The notes under the pieces were generated by a model, which was given only the letters and a program-made list of their open reading frames with translations, did not search any database and was not told the origin of the DNA. Shown piece after piece: positions 1 to 7,319 of a stretch of 43,167 bases of DNA; the first letter of the stretch is position 1, and each line of letters opens with the position of its first letter. The translations under genes and the position numbers were made by a program. Source of the stretch: a virus. The stretch spans positions 1-43,167 of the IMG/VR virus record IMGVR_UViG_3300047440_000037; one strand, written 5' to 3'.

Positions 1-425
1 GACGCTGATCTGAGTAAGGCGTTGGACGCCTCAGACGAGCTAGGCGGCTGGCGTAACGAACTACGCAGCGAAGCCATGCGGCGTATTATGAATATGGACC
101 GCATCATCGACGGGTATAAGGTGGTGAAGGCGCGCAAGCAGCGCACGGTACTGGACCCCCTCAAGCTGATCCAGCGCGTATGGGATGAAATGGGCATTGA
201 GTGGGCGCGGCGTATGCTGCCTGACCTAGCCTGGGTTCCCAACCTACAGCCTACGCTGCCGGAAGCTTTAAAGTGTATTGGCACGCCCAAGCACATTGAA
301 GACGTTATTAAGCAATACGCCCGCCAGAATAAAATGAAGCGGGGTGAGTGGAAAACCCTTTACGATACCATCGTGGGGGCGTATATTCGAGAAACCAACA
401 GCGGCCTTACATTGGAAAAGGCCAT
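1..425. repeat. Left copy of imperfect terminal direct repeat
   Basis: This segment matches 42743-43167 over its whole length without gaps. Bases 1-101 and 371-425 are identical, and I count about 49 mismatches between 102 and 370. Both copies lie in the same reading frame of the DUF2800 nuclease gene and encode nearly the same protein. The simplest reading is an overlap of a circular or terminally redundant genome in which two strain alleles were assembled at the two ends. Confidence 0.9.
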
Positions 426-504
426 TGATGGCAGGCCAAGCCATAGACGCGGCTCTGAGTTTGGCTCACTACAACAACCGCCAAGCAGCACAACAGTACT
501 TTAA
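1..504 (+). CDS. DUF2800 RecB-like nuclease, C-terminal part
   Basis: This is the 3' part of a gene whose 5' part is at 42035-43167; the frame is open from base 1. Joined across the circle at 42742/1, the gene encodes about 403 residues, a normal size for DUF2800 proteins (PD-(D/E)XK RecB-like nucleases found in phage recombination and replication cassettes). The 167 residues here form the helical C-terminal region and contain none of the catalytic motifs. The stop codon TAA at 502-504 lies inside a CTTTAAA motif. DUF2815, DNA polymerase, VRR-NUC and SNF2 helicase genes follow, the order often seen with this family. The break is a contig edge, not a biological truncation. Confidence 0.85.
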   Translation, partial: DADLSKALDASDELGGWRNELRSEAMRRIMNMDRIIDGYKVVKARKQRTVLDPLKLIQRVWDEMGIEWARRMLPDLAWVPNLQPTLPEALKCIGTPKHIEDVIKQYARQNKMKRGEWKTLYDTIVGAYIRETNSGLTLEKAIDGRPSHRRGSEFGSLQQPPSSTTVL

Positions 505-524
505 AACAGCAAAGGATACTAAAG

Positions 525-1211
525 GTGACTAAGCCCTATACTGACCAGCCCAACGGAAAACCAATCTTCAACGAGTTCATTACGCCCGTTGGTAAGGTCG
601 TACACTGCTACCACGATAAGCCCCAACTCAACACTACCGAGAAAACGAACCTCCCGGTACTCGACGAGAATGGCATCCAAAAGGCAGACTTTAAAGTTAC
701 CCTGTGGTGGTCGAAGTCTGAACTGAACAGCACCCTTATCACTCTCCGTACGCTCGCTGCGACTACGCGCGATCAAGCTTGGGGACCGGGTGCGGCGACG
801 GACAACTGGTTCCGCCTTGAACCGTTCCTGCGTGATGGGGATAGTCCTGAACACAACACTATGAAGCGCGAGTACTTGTTCGGCGGCGTCTATCTCAATT
901 TCAAGACTAAAGCCATCCCGACCCGTCACGCTACGGGACAAGTGACCTACGCGGGCGCTCCCGGCCTTATTGGCCCCCACAACGAAGACCTACTGCCTAC
1001 CGATATGTACGCTGGCTGTATGGCCCGTGTTTCCGGCATCATGTTTGGGACCGAGTATTCCGGTCGCAATTTCATCAGCGTACGCCTCAACAATATCCAA
1101 AAGGCCGCTGACGGGGAACGCATGGGCGGGGGCGGTAAGCCGGACGCGAAAAAGCAATTCGATCCCCTCGCCACCGCGCCGGAAGGTGGCTTCGGTACGA
1201 CCGTCCTTTAA
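525..1211 (+). CDS. DUF2815 family ssDNA-binding-like protein
   Basis: The 228-residue product resembles DUF2815 proteins, phage proteins thought to act as single-stranded-DNA-binding or recombination-mediating factors next to DUF2800 nucleases and family A polymerases. The N-terminal half is beta-rich and the tail is low in complexity, with a run of glycines near residue 200, as in many SSB-like proteins. The start is taken as GTG at 525, 20 nt after the nuclease stop and preceded by AAAGG. The TAA stop at 1209-1211 is embedded in CTTTAAAG. The role is inferred from family and position; no catalytic residues are expected. Confidence 0.8.
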   Translation: MTKPYTDQPNGKPIFNEFITPVGKVVHCYHDKPQLNTTEKTNLPVLDENGIQKADFKVTLWWSKSELNSTLITLRTLAATTRDQAWGPGAATDNWFRLEPFLRDGDSPEHNTMKREYLFGGVYLNFKTKAIPTRHATGQVTYAGAPGLIGPHNEDLLPTDMYAGCMARVSGIMFGTEYSGRNFISVRLNNIQKAADGERMGGGGKPDAKKQFDPLATAPEGGFGTTVL

Positions 1212-1212
1212 A

Positions 1213-1572
1213 GTGTACCTCTCGGAACCAAGTACTGAACGCTGGAAGACCCTACCCGGCTTTGAGCTACGGTACTTGGTTTCCGATCAGGGGCGTGTAC
1301 TTTCATTCGTACGTGAGTGGAAGATACTCAAGCCGAGCGCCAGCCCTAGTGGACACCTTACATTATACCTGCAAGGCGGTATATACAAAGGCGTACATGA
1401 GCTAGTACTGTTGGCGTTCGTCGGCCCTAGGCCCCCAAAGATGGAGGCGAGGCATTTAAATGGCATACCGAGCGATAACCGGCTTAGTAATTTAGAGTGG
1501 AACACCCGCAGCCGGAATAACCTCGATAGGCGAAACCATAAGCGCAAAGTACTAGCATGGCCGAACCTCTAA
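1213..1572 (+). CDS. NUMOD4/HNH homing-type endonuclease
   Basis: This 119-residue protein has an N-terminal NUMOD4-like segment (W-K-x-L-P-G-F near residue 11, then Y-L-V-S-D-Q-G-R-V) and a C-terminal HNH_3 fold: V-H-E-L-V, then A-R-H-L-N-G with the HNH histidine and asparagine, then N-R-L-S-N-L-E-W. Such proteins are free-standing nicking or homing endonucleases that spread by cutting alleles lacking them. The GTG start at 1213 sits in the CTTTAAAG that ends the DUF2815 gene. The 3' end overlaps the polymerase start by 16 nt. It interrupts the otherwise regular SSB-polymerase order and is probably a mobile insertion. Confidence 0.85.
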   Translation: MYLSEPSTERWKTLPGFELRYLVSDQGRVLSFVREWKILKPSASPSGHLTLYLQGGIYKGVHELVLLAFVGPRPPKMEARHLNGIPSDNRLSNLEWNTRSRNNLDRRNHKRKVLAWPNL

Positions 1573-3734
1573 GAACGCACATAGATTGGGAAAGCCGTAG
1601 TCTCGTTGACCTACTGAAACTAGGTGAACATGCCTACGCGCGCCATTTCTCGACCACGCCATTGATGCTTACTATCGGGACAGCGCCCAAGGGGCAGCAA
1701 CCGACGTTTGATACTATCGACTTCTTTAAAATACCCGGCTACGCGGAAAGCCGATACCCCAACCGGCAAGAGGGCGATCCGCTACTTAATTCCTTTAAAG
1801 TACCATGCCCGCCAGCACTGCTCGCGGCGATTGAACGGGGCGACGTGATCGTCGCCCACAACGCCCGTTTTGAGCAAGCCATATGGTATTACATTTGCCA
1901 TCTGGATTGGGGCTGGCCCATGCCCGCCAATTGGTCCTGCACCGCTGCTAGAGCGCGGTACTACGGTATTCGCGCCAGCCTAGACGGAGCCGCTAGTGAC
2001 CTTGAAGTACTGTCGCAGAAAGACGCTCGCGGTAAGCAATTTATCAACGACTTCTGCAAGCCCCGCAAGTACCAAGGCCCTAAGAAAGATAACATCGTTA
2101 AAGAACTTTGGTACGAGCCGCATCAGAACCCAGCCGGGTGGCAAGCGGGTATCGAATACTGTACTACTGACGGTATGGCCGAGGCGGACGTTGACGCCAT
2201 ACTCCCCGACCTGCCCCCGTTTGAGCAAGCGGCGTGGCTTTGGGACTTCGCCATCAATACGCGCGGCGTACCTATTGACCTTGAGAGCGTCGAACGAGCC
2301 ATAGCGTACTCCGAGCACTTCACGCTTGAGAGCGAGAAACACTTTAAAGAGATCACCGACCTGCGGCCTACCCAGCGCGACCGGGTACTGGAATACCTGC
2401 AACAGCGCGAGGAAATCGCTGACCTGGGCGACCTGCGGAGTAAGACTTTAAAGCGCCTAGTGACTGCCGACTTCCCCGAAGACCTACGCGACGCCATCAA
2501 CATACGCCTGGACAACTCCCTGGCCTCTGTAAAGAAGCTGGTTACTATGGCGCGGGTGACGGACCCGCTGGATTGTAGGGCGCGCGGCGGTCACTTGTAC
2601 GGCGGGGCGCATACGATGCGCTGGTCCCACAAGCGCGTACAGACCGGCAACATGAAGCGGTCGGACCCCGAAGTCCTGGCCCAAATGTTCGCCTACCTCA
2701 CCGGGAACACCTGGGGTGCCCAACCGGAGAGCCCGCTAGGCGTCCTGGGGGCCTCGCTGACGGCCCGTGAGCGCCTCCCGTGGGTGGATGCAGCCGAATG
2801 GCGCTTCTACCGCCCCCTGGCCGCTCTAAGCGTCTCCATGAAGGGGTTCATTCAGGCCATCCCCGGCCATGAACTGATCGACGCCGACTACAGCCAGATC
2901 GAAGCCCGCGTACTGGCGTGGCTGGCGCGGTGTATGTGGCTCCTAGACGCCTTCCGCGTCGGGCAAGATCCGTACGTGAAATTCGGTGCGGAACATATGT
3001 ACAACCGCGCGTATGACGACTGCTTCGAGTTGGTCGGGAACAAGCGGCAAGTACGGAAAGACTTTAAACGTCAGCGCCAGATCGCCAAGTCAGCCGTGCT
3101 GGGCGCGGGGTTCGGCCTTGGGAAGCGCAAGTTTGTTGAGTACTGCGACAACTCCGACCTGATTATCACGGAAGCCGAGGCGGATATCACGATCAGCGCG
3201 TACCGCGCAGCGCACCCGGAGATTGTCGCGTTTTGGTCGCGCGTGGAAGCCTGCGCCATCGGGGCGACGGCGAGCCCCGGCCAACGCTTCGCCCTGGCAG
3301 GTACGGACGTGAGTTTCTATACTTGGCACATCGACGCAGAACGGTACTGGCTAGTGTGCGAGCTACCGAGCGGACGCTGCCTGTACTACTACCGGCCCAA
3401 AATCCAGCTACAGCAGTACTACGGCAAGGTGAAGGATCAGCTTACCTTCCGTACCGAGTGGGTGGGCCGGTCGTACCGGGAAGCCACGTACGGCGGGAAG
3501 CTTACCGAGAACATCGTACAGGCCATCGCGCGTGACGTGCTGGTCGTTGGCGGTTTAAAGGCCGAGGCGGCTGGATACCCGACGATCATGCTGGTACACG
3601 ACAGCAACGTGACCATGCCTTTAAAGGGCCACGGCTCTCCCGACCATCTGGCGAATGTAATGTGCCAGCCGGAACCGTGGTACACCGATTTACCCGTAGC
3701 AGCAGAAGCAAAGAGAATGGATCGCTACCAATGA
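1557..3734 (+). CDS. polA: Family A DNA polymerase with 3'-5' exonuclease domain
   Basis: This 725-residue replicative polymerase has an N-terminal DnaQ-like proofreading domain (D10-W-E12 as Exo I; V-A-H-N-A-R-F-E as Exo II near residue 100) and a C-terminal Pol I palm and fingers. Motif A is D-A-D-Y-S-Q-I-E with catalytic Asp444, motif B lies around K-S-A-V-L-G-A-G-F-G, and motif C is V-H-D-S with Asp682. Motif C is usually V-H-D-E, so Ser683 replaces the common glutamate while the essential aspartate is kept. There is no 5'-3' exonuclease domain. The gene carries seven TTTAAA motifs read as Phe-Lys or Leu-Lys. The start ATG at 1557 lies within the end of the HNH gene. Confidence 0.93.
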   Translation: MAEPLRTHIDWESRSLVDLLKLGEHAYARHFSTTPLMLTIGTAPKGQQPTFDTIDFFKIPGYAESRYPNRQEGDPLLNSFKVPCPPALLAAIERGDVIVAHNARFEQAIWYYICHLDWGWPMPANWSCTAARARYYGIRASLDGAASDLEVLSQKDARGKQFINDFCKPRKYQGPKKDNIVKELWYEPHQNPAGWQAGIEYCTTDGMAEADVDAILPDLPPFEQAAWLWDFAINTRGVPIDLESVERAIAYSEHFTLESEKHFKEITDLRPTQRDRVLEYLQQREEIADLGDLRSKTLKRLVTADFPEDLRDAINIRLDNSLASVKKLVTMARVTDPLDCRARGGHLYGGAHTMRWSHKRVQTGNMKRSDPEVLAQMFAYLTGNTWGAQPESPLGVLGASLTARERLPWVDAAEWRFYRPLAALSVSMKGFIQAIPGHELIDADYSQIEARVLAWLARCMWLLDAFRVGQDPYVKFGAEHMYNRAYDDCFELVGNKRQVRKDFKRQRQIAKSAVLGAGFGLGKRKFVEYCDNSDLIITEAEADITISAYRAAHPEIVAFWSRVEACAIGATASPGQRFALAGTDVSFYTWHIDAERYWLVCELPSGRCLYYYRPKIQLQQYYGKVKDQLTFRTEWVGRSYREATYGGKLTENIVQAIARDVLVVGGLKAEAAGYPTIMLVHDSNVTMPLKGHGSPDHLANVMCQPEPWYTDLPVAAEAKRMDRYQ

Positions 3735-3985
3735 ACAAGCGCATTACTATCCCCGTCAATGTTGGAAGCTTCGTACTTACCGCCATTGAGCAGGCCAACG
3801 AGGGGCGGGAGTGCCATATGGTGATGATGGTGTTCCCGCTAGAGGCTAACGGCAAGCTGGGTCAGCCCGCGTTCCTGTCCAGCCTGGAACCCGACGTTAT
3901 GGAAGACGTGGTAGTACAGGTCGCCGGTAACTTCGCCCTCATCGACAAAAGTACTCGCATCATCGACGGAATTGACGAGCAATGA
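3731..3985 (+). CDS. Hypothetical protein, 84 aa
   Basis: This small gene is translationally coupled to the polymerase through an ATGA overlap. The N-terminal half looks beta-stranded and the centre is hydrophobic (V-M-M-V-F-P-L). It has no Cys or His clusters and no membrane segment. I do not recognise the family. Its place between polymerase and VRR-NUC suggests an accessory replication-region gene, but no function can be assigned. Confidence 0.75.
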   Translation: MNKRITIPVNVGSFVLTAIEQANEGRECHMVMMVFPLEANGKLGQPAFLSSLEPDVMEDVVVQVAGNFALIDKSTRIIDGIDEQ

Positions 3986-4317
3986 AAATCACCCATACCA
4001 ACAACGTGTACTCCATGGTTTTAAAGGAACAGGAGTGGTACGGCGGCGACGGCGTTCACCAGGACATACTGCGCGCCCAGGCCCAGGTTGACGCCCAGGA
4101 ACACGGCTGCCGCTACATCAGCATCATGGTGGAGCCCGACGCCGTACTGTCTATCTCGCCGGTCGCGGGGCGGCATCAGGTGTGGCGTCATACCTTCCCC
4201 ACGACCACGGAGGAGGAGTTGTACGAGAAGCTTCTGTCCCTGGCGGGGCGGTATGTAGGTCCAGACAAGCTTACTATCAAAGAGGCGAGGGCGGTGGCAA
4301 TGAGGGTGTTCGGATGA
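3982..4317 (+). CDS. Hypothetical protein, 111 aa
   Basis: The gene begins with an ATGA overlap with its upstream neighbour and ends by overlapping the next gene, so it belongs to a tightly packed operon. The product is soluble and mixed alpha/beta, with an acidic helix around residues 75-90 (T-T-E-E-E-L-Y-E-K-L). There is no motif I recognise. A TTTAAAG site near 4020 encodes Leu-Lys. Confidence 0.75.
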   Translation: MKITHTNNVYSMVLKEQEWYGGDGVHQDILRAQAQVDAQEHGCRYISIMVEPDAVLSISPVAGRHQVWRHTFPTTTEEELYEKLLSLAGRYVGPDKLTIKEARAVAMRVFG

Positions 4318-4505
4318 GCGTCATAGTACAGATCACGGACAGCGTCGCCGTCGAACACCATGACGCCAACGAGTACCATGTAACGAGCGGTTGCCTGATC
4401 GTGCAACACCGGACCCGGCACCGCATGGGCGACTACATCAAGCCCATCCGAGCGTACGCACCGGGGCAATGGCTGACAGCGAGGGTGAACGATGATACGC
4501 TTTAA
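4314..4505 (+). CDS. Hypothetical protein, 63 aa
   Basis: The start ATG at 4314 overlaps the previous stop, and the TAA stop at 4503-4505 sits inside CTTTAAAG. The protein is small, beta-rich and histidine-rich in the middle (V-E-H-H-D-A-N-E-Y-H). I do not recognise the family. Its reality rests on the close coupling with genes on both sides. Confidence 0.65.
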   Translation: MSVIVQITDSVAVEHHDANEYHVTSGCLIVQHRTRHRMGDYIKPIRAYAPGQWLTARVNDDTL

Positions 4506-4686
4506 AGTAGGCGAGGTGGTGCAGCAGGGGTTTAGTACGGATACCAAGTATGAAGTCATCCGGGTAATAAAGCTTACCCGGACTTCCGAAATACTATACG
4601 AGGTTATCCGCATCCCTGCCTTCACCGATCAACCGCGCGTGTTCCGTCAGGACGCGCTAAACCCGTGGGGGACGACAAGTGCGTGA
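4492..4686 (+). CDS. Hypothetical small protein with KOW/SH3-like look, 64 aa
   Basis: The first residues M-I-R-F-K-V-G-E-V-V are followed by short alternating hydrophobic strands (K-Y-E-V-I-R-V-I), which resembles small SH3-like beta-barrel proteins; this is a weak structural impression only. The gene overlaps the end of the previous gene by 14 nt, and its codons 4-5 are the CTTTAAAG motif that also holds the previous stop. It overlaps the VRR-NUC start by 8 nt. Confidence 0.65.
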   Translation: MIRFKVGEVVQQGFSTDTKYEVIRVIKLTRTSEILYEVIRIPAFTDQPRVFRQDALNPWGTTSA

Positions 4687-4990
4687 GAGTAAGGTCGAGG
4701 AACGGCTGCGGGTGGGCTTGGAGGGCAAGGGCTTTAAAGTACTCAAGCTCACCTGCCCCGGCACGAACGGAGTACCTGACCGTATGATCCTGCGGCCCAA
4801 GTGGTCGCCGGGTCCGCCCTGGTACATTGAGCTTAAAGCGCCCAAGAAGCATGAGGCGCGGTTGCAAGAGATTATCCGCCAAGACTGGCGCGAGCGCGGC
4901 GCGCGAGTGCTGAATATGGTTGACACGTACGCCAAGGTGGATGCGCTCATTGACGACCTGTACCATCGTTGCGTACACGAGGCACTTTAA
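4679..4990 (+). CDS. VRR-NUC domain nuclease
   Basis: This 103-residue stand-alone VRR-NUC (PD-(D/E)XK superfamily) protein has the classic signature: E-x-x-V-E near the N-terminus, G-V-P-D-R-M at about residues 31-36, and the catalytic E-L-K-A-P at about 52-56. These enzymes cut or resolve branched DNA; phage versions usually sit beside an SNF2-like helicase, as here. A GTG start at 4679 puts the full domain in frame. The TAA stop forms part of CTTTAAATG, whose ATG starts the helicase. Confidence 0.9.
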   Translation: MRESKVEERLRVGLEGKGFKVLKLTCPGTNGVPDRMILRPKWSPGPPWYIELKAPKKHEARLQEIIRQDWRERGARVLNMVDTYAKVDALIDDLYHRCVHEAL

Positions 4991-6682
4991 ATGTCCCTTA
5001 TGACGATGCCCGACCTGCTGTCCGACGAGCCGTTCCATTGGGACGAGCGCCGGGTACGCATGAGCGATGGCGCTCCCATGCGCTCCTACCAGCTTCGGGC
5101 GGCGTACAAGATATTCACTGGCGAGGCTCGCCGCTGCCCGTACACGGGCGTCAAGAACGGCCCTGAGCGCGACGGTACGGCGGTCCATATCGACCCCGGC
5201 CTGGGTAAGACCATTGCCGCCCTGACCGCTATCAGCGAGTGGGTCAAGCAAGGCGTGGTGAAGAAGCCCGTACTTGTCGTGGCCCCGATCAAGGTATGCG
5301 AGACGGTGTGGCGTCAGGAGGCCCAGCAATGGAGCCACACGCGCCATCTGACCTTCCAGCTTATCCGGGGCGACGAGAAGACCCGCGCGTTCGGTCAGAA
5401 GCGCCGTACTAACATACACCTAATTAACCCCGAAATGCTCCAATGGTTGCAGAAGTACATTCGCGCCGATTGGGAGGGGGAGTACGACGCTCTTATCATT
5501 GACGAGAGCAGCATGTTTAAAGATCACCGGGCCAAGCGGTTCCGCGTGCTGTCCAACTACGGCACGCGCATACAGCAGCGCGGCCCTGACGGCAAGGTCA
5601 TTCGCTGCCCCATCACCGACGCCACGTCACCCGTACCCGCGCCACGCTTTAAACGTACTGCCGTCCTGACCGGCACGCCCGCCCCCAGCGGCCTACAGAA
5701 CGTGTGGGCTCCCTTCTACCTACTGGATCACGGCGACCGCCTGCACAAGCAGTTTGACACCTTCCAGGGGCGCTACTTCCGCAAGACGCAGCAAACGTCC
5801 GCGCACAGCTTCAAGTACGCCGCCCTGCCAGGGGAAGACCAAGCCCGGCCAGCGTGGCAAGCTGCGGACGGTAGTAAGGAACGTATTCACGAACTGATCG
5901 CGGATATCACCATCGAGCTTAACGCCGCAGACTACGGCGTACTGCCCAAGCAGCTACCACCTGTAAAGCACTACGTTGACCTGCCCGCCGAAATCCTGCC
6001 GTACTACCGCCAGCTAGAGAAAGAGGCGGTATTCGAAATGCTTAAAGACCCCATCGTTGCGGCCAACGGGGGCGCTAAGAGTATGATGTGCTGGCAGATT
6101 TGCAACGGCGCAATTTACGGCACGGACGAGAACGGTAAGAAGGAATGGAAGCACGTTCACGACCGTAAGCTGGACAAGCTAGTCGAGGTAATCGACGGCC
6201 TAGACCAGCACGCGCTTATTCCCTACTACTTCAACCATGACCGGGACAGGATCATCGCTCGCTTTAAAAAGGAGGGTATCCCGTACGGTATCATCAACGC
6301 CAGTAACGCGGAGAGAATGATTGACCAGTGGAACGCCGGGGGCATCCCCAACTTACTCATCCATCCTCAGTCAGCCGGGCATGGCCTCAATCTGCAATTC
6401 GGCGGGCACAACCTTATTTGGTTCAGCACTATATGGTCTTTGGAGCGATACTTACAGACAAACGCCCGTTTGGCCCGTAGCGGGCAGAAGAATGTGGTGG
6501 GTATCCACGTCATCATGGCTCGCAACACTACTGATGACGTACGTTATAATTCGTGGTTCGAGCGGGGCGACGAGCAGACCCGCTTCCGACAAGCCACTTT
6601 AAAGTATCAAAAGCAAATGGGGATCGACCTGTACGCACACCCGGAAATCACGAATACGCCCTTTGGAGGAATAACGCTATGA
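4991..6682 (+). CDS. SNF2-like DEAD/DEAH helicase
   Basis: This 563-residue superfamily 2 ATPase has Walker A D-P-G-L-G-K-T (Lys73), motif II D-E-S-S (Asp171, Glu172), motif III L-T-G-T-P-A-P, and motif VI Q-T-N-A-R-L-A-R-S-G-Q near residue 490. Both RecA-like lobes are present. It matches the phage SNF2/DEAD helicases that accompany VRR-NUC, DUF2800 and family A polymerase. Likely roles are fork remodelling or recombination-dependent replication. It starts immediately after the VRR-NUC stop, in the context CTTTAAATG. Confidence 0.92.
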   Translation: MSLMTMPDLLSDEPFHWDERRVRMSDGAPMRSYQLRAAYKIFTGEARRCPYTGVKNGPERDGTAVHIDPGLGKTIAALTAISEWVKQGVVKKPVLVVAPIKVCETVWRQEAQQWSHTRHLTFQLIRGDEKTRAFGQKRRTNIHLINPEMLQWLQKYIRADWEGEYDALIIDESSMFKDHRAKRFRVLSNYGTRIQQRGPDGKVIRCPITDATSPVPAPRFKRTAVLTGTPAPSGLQNVWAPFYLLDHGDRLHKQFDTFQGRYFRKTQQTSAHSFKYAALPGEDQARPAWQAADGSKERIHELIADITIELNAADYGVLPKQLPPVKHYVDLPAEILPYYRQLEKEAVFEMLKDPIVAANGGAKSMMCWQICNGAIYGTDENGKKEWKHVHDRKLDKLVEVIDGLDQHALIPYYFNHDRDRIIARFKKEGIPYGIINASNAERMIDQWNAGGIPNLLIHPQSAGHGLNLQFGGHNLIWFSTIWSLERYLQTNARLARSGQKNVVGIHVIMARNTTDDVRYNSWFERGDEQTRFRQATLKYQKQMGIDLYAHPEITNTPFGGITL

Positions 6683-7008
6683 TCCTGGTCTTTAAAGACT
6701 TCCTCGAAGCCATCAAGCGCGGTGACGAGCGGCGCGACCTGTTCATCTGCAAGAACAAGGCCGAGTTGAAGTACGAAATGCAGCGCATGATGGACGACGC
6801 CTTCGCGATGAACCTGAACCCGCAGATGCGGATTACCCAGAACGTCATCAACTTCGGCCCGTCGTTCGCCATGTTCCGCGTCGTGCATCCGTTCCTTGAT
6901 ATGTCCTGCAAGGGTATCCAATTCAACGCCATCCAGGGGCTCATGCAATTCGATATGTACGAGGATATGGAAGACGTTAAAAAGAACTTGGAGGCGCAGG
7001 TCCGGTGA
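6679..7008 (+). CDS. Hypothetical protein, 109 aa
   Basis: The start at 6679 overlaps the helicase stop (ATGA). The protein begins M-I-L-V-F-K-D-F-L-E-A, with Phe-Lys encoded by CTTTAAAG, and has methionine-rich central helices (M-Q-R-M-M-D-D-A-F-A-M-N). It has no recognised domain. The next gene begins with a similar N-terminus, hinting at a shared short motif or a small local duplication. Confidence 0.75.
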   Translation: MILVFKDFLEAIKRGDERRDLFICKNKAELKYEMQRMMDDAFAMNLNPQMRITQNVINFGPSFAMFRVVHPFLDMSCKGIQFNAIQGLMQFDMYEDMEDVKKNLEAQVR

Positions 7009-7319
7009 TCGAGACTTTTAAAGACTTCCTCGGTGCGTGGCGGGAAAAGCGGCTTGAGGAAGACGCGACGTGGCGCAGCTACAACATACCGGACGCGGTG
7101 AAGCCGGAGCATATACGAGAAGCTTTAAAGCTACTCAGCCTCGTCTACGCGGGCGAGTTGGCTATAGGCCAGTTTATGCGCCTGTACGAGATTACCGATC
7201 AGGCCGAGGCCATCGACATACTACAACAGTGGTATATCTGGCACAGGAAGGCGAGGGGCTACAGTACGCCCCTCGCCCGCCGTCGCACCCGCCCTAAAGT
7301 CCCCCAGCATCCAGCCTAG
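7005..7319 (+). CDS. Hypothetical protein, 104 aa; last gene of rightward arm
   Basis: It starts with GTG at 7005, overlapping the previous stop, and begins M-I-E-T-F-K-D-F-L-G-A, close to the start of its neighbour. The body is helical and the C-terminal 15 residues are basic (R-R-R-T-R-P-K). The 3' end overlaps the convergent tail-fibre gene by 26 bp and contains a strong stem-loop at 7250-7277. Function unknown. Confidence 0.75.
   Translation: MIETFKDFLGAWREKRLEEDATWRSYNIPDAVKPEHIREALKLLSLVYAGELAIGQFMRLYEITDQAEAIDILQQWYIWHRKARGYSTPLARRRTRPKVPQHPA
7250..7277. terminator. Stem-loop at the convergence of the two arms
   Basis: Ten-base arms GGCGAGGGGC and GCCCCTCGCC are perfectly complementary around an 8-base loop that is itself palindromic (TACAGTAC). 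The site lies just past the tail-fibre stop on the minus strand and near the end of the last rightward gene. It could therefore stop transcription from both sides. Neither side has a clear T-tract, so intrinsic termination is uncertain; RNA stabilisation or blocking of colliding transcription are alternatives. Confidence 0.5.

Noticed and set aside
344-532. 62-codon open frame across the DUF2800 end and the DUF2815 start
   Set aside because: It overlaps two supported genes in another frame and has no ribosome-binding site or family likeness.
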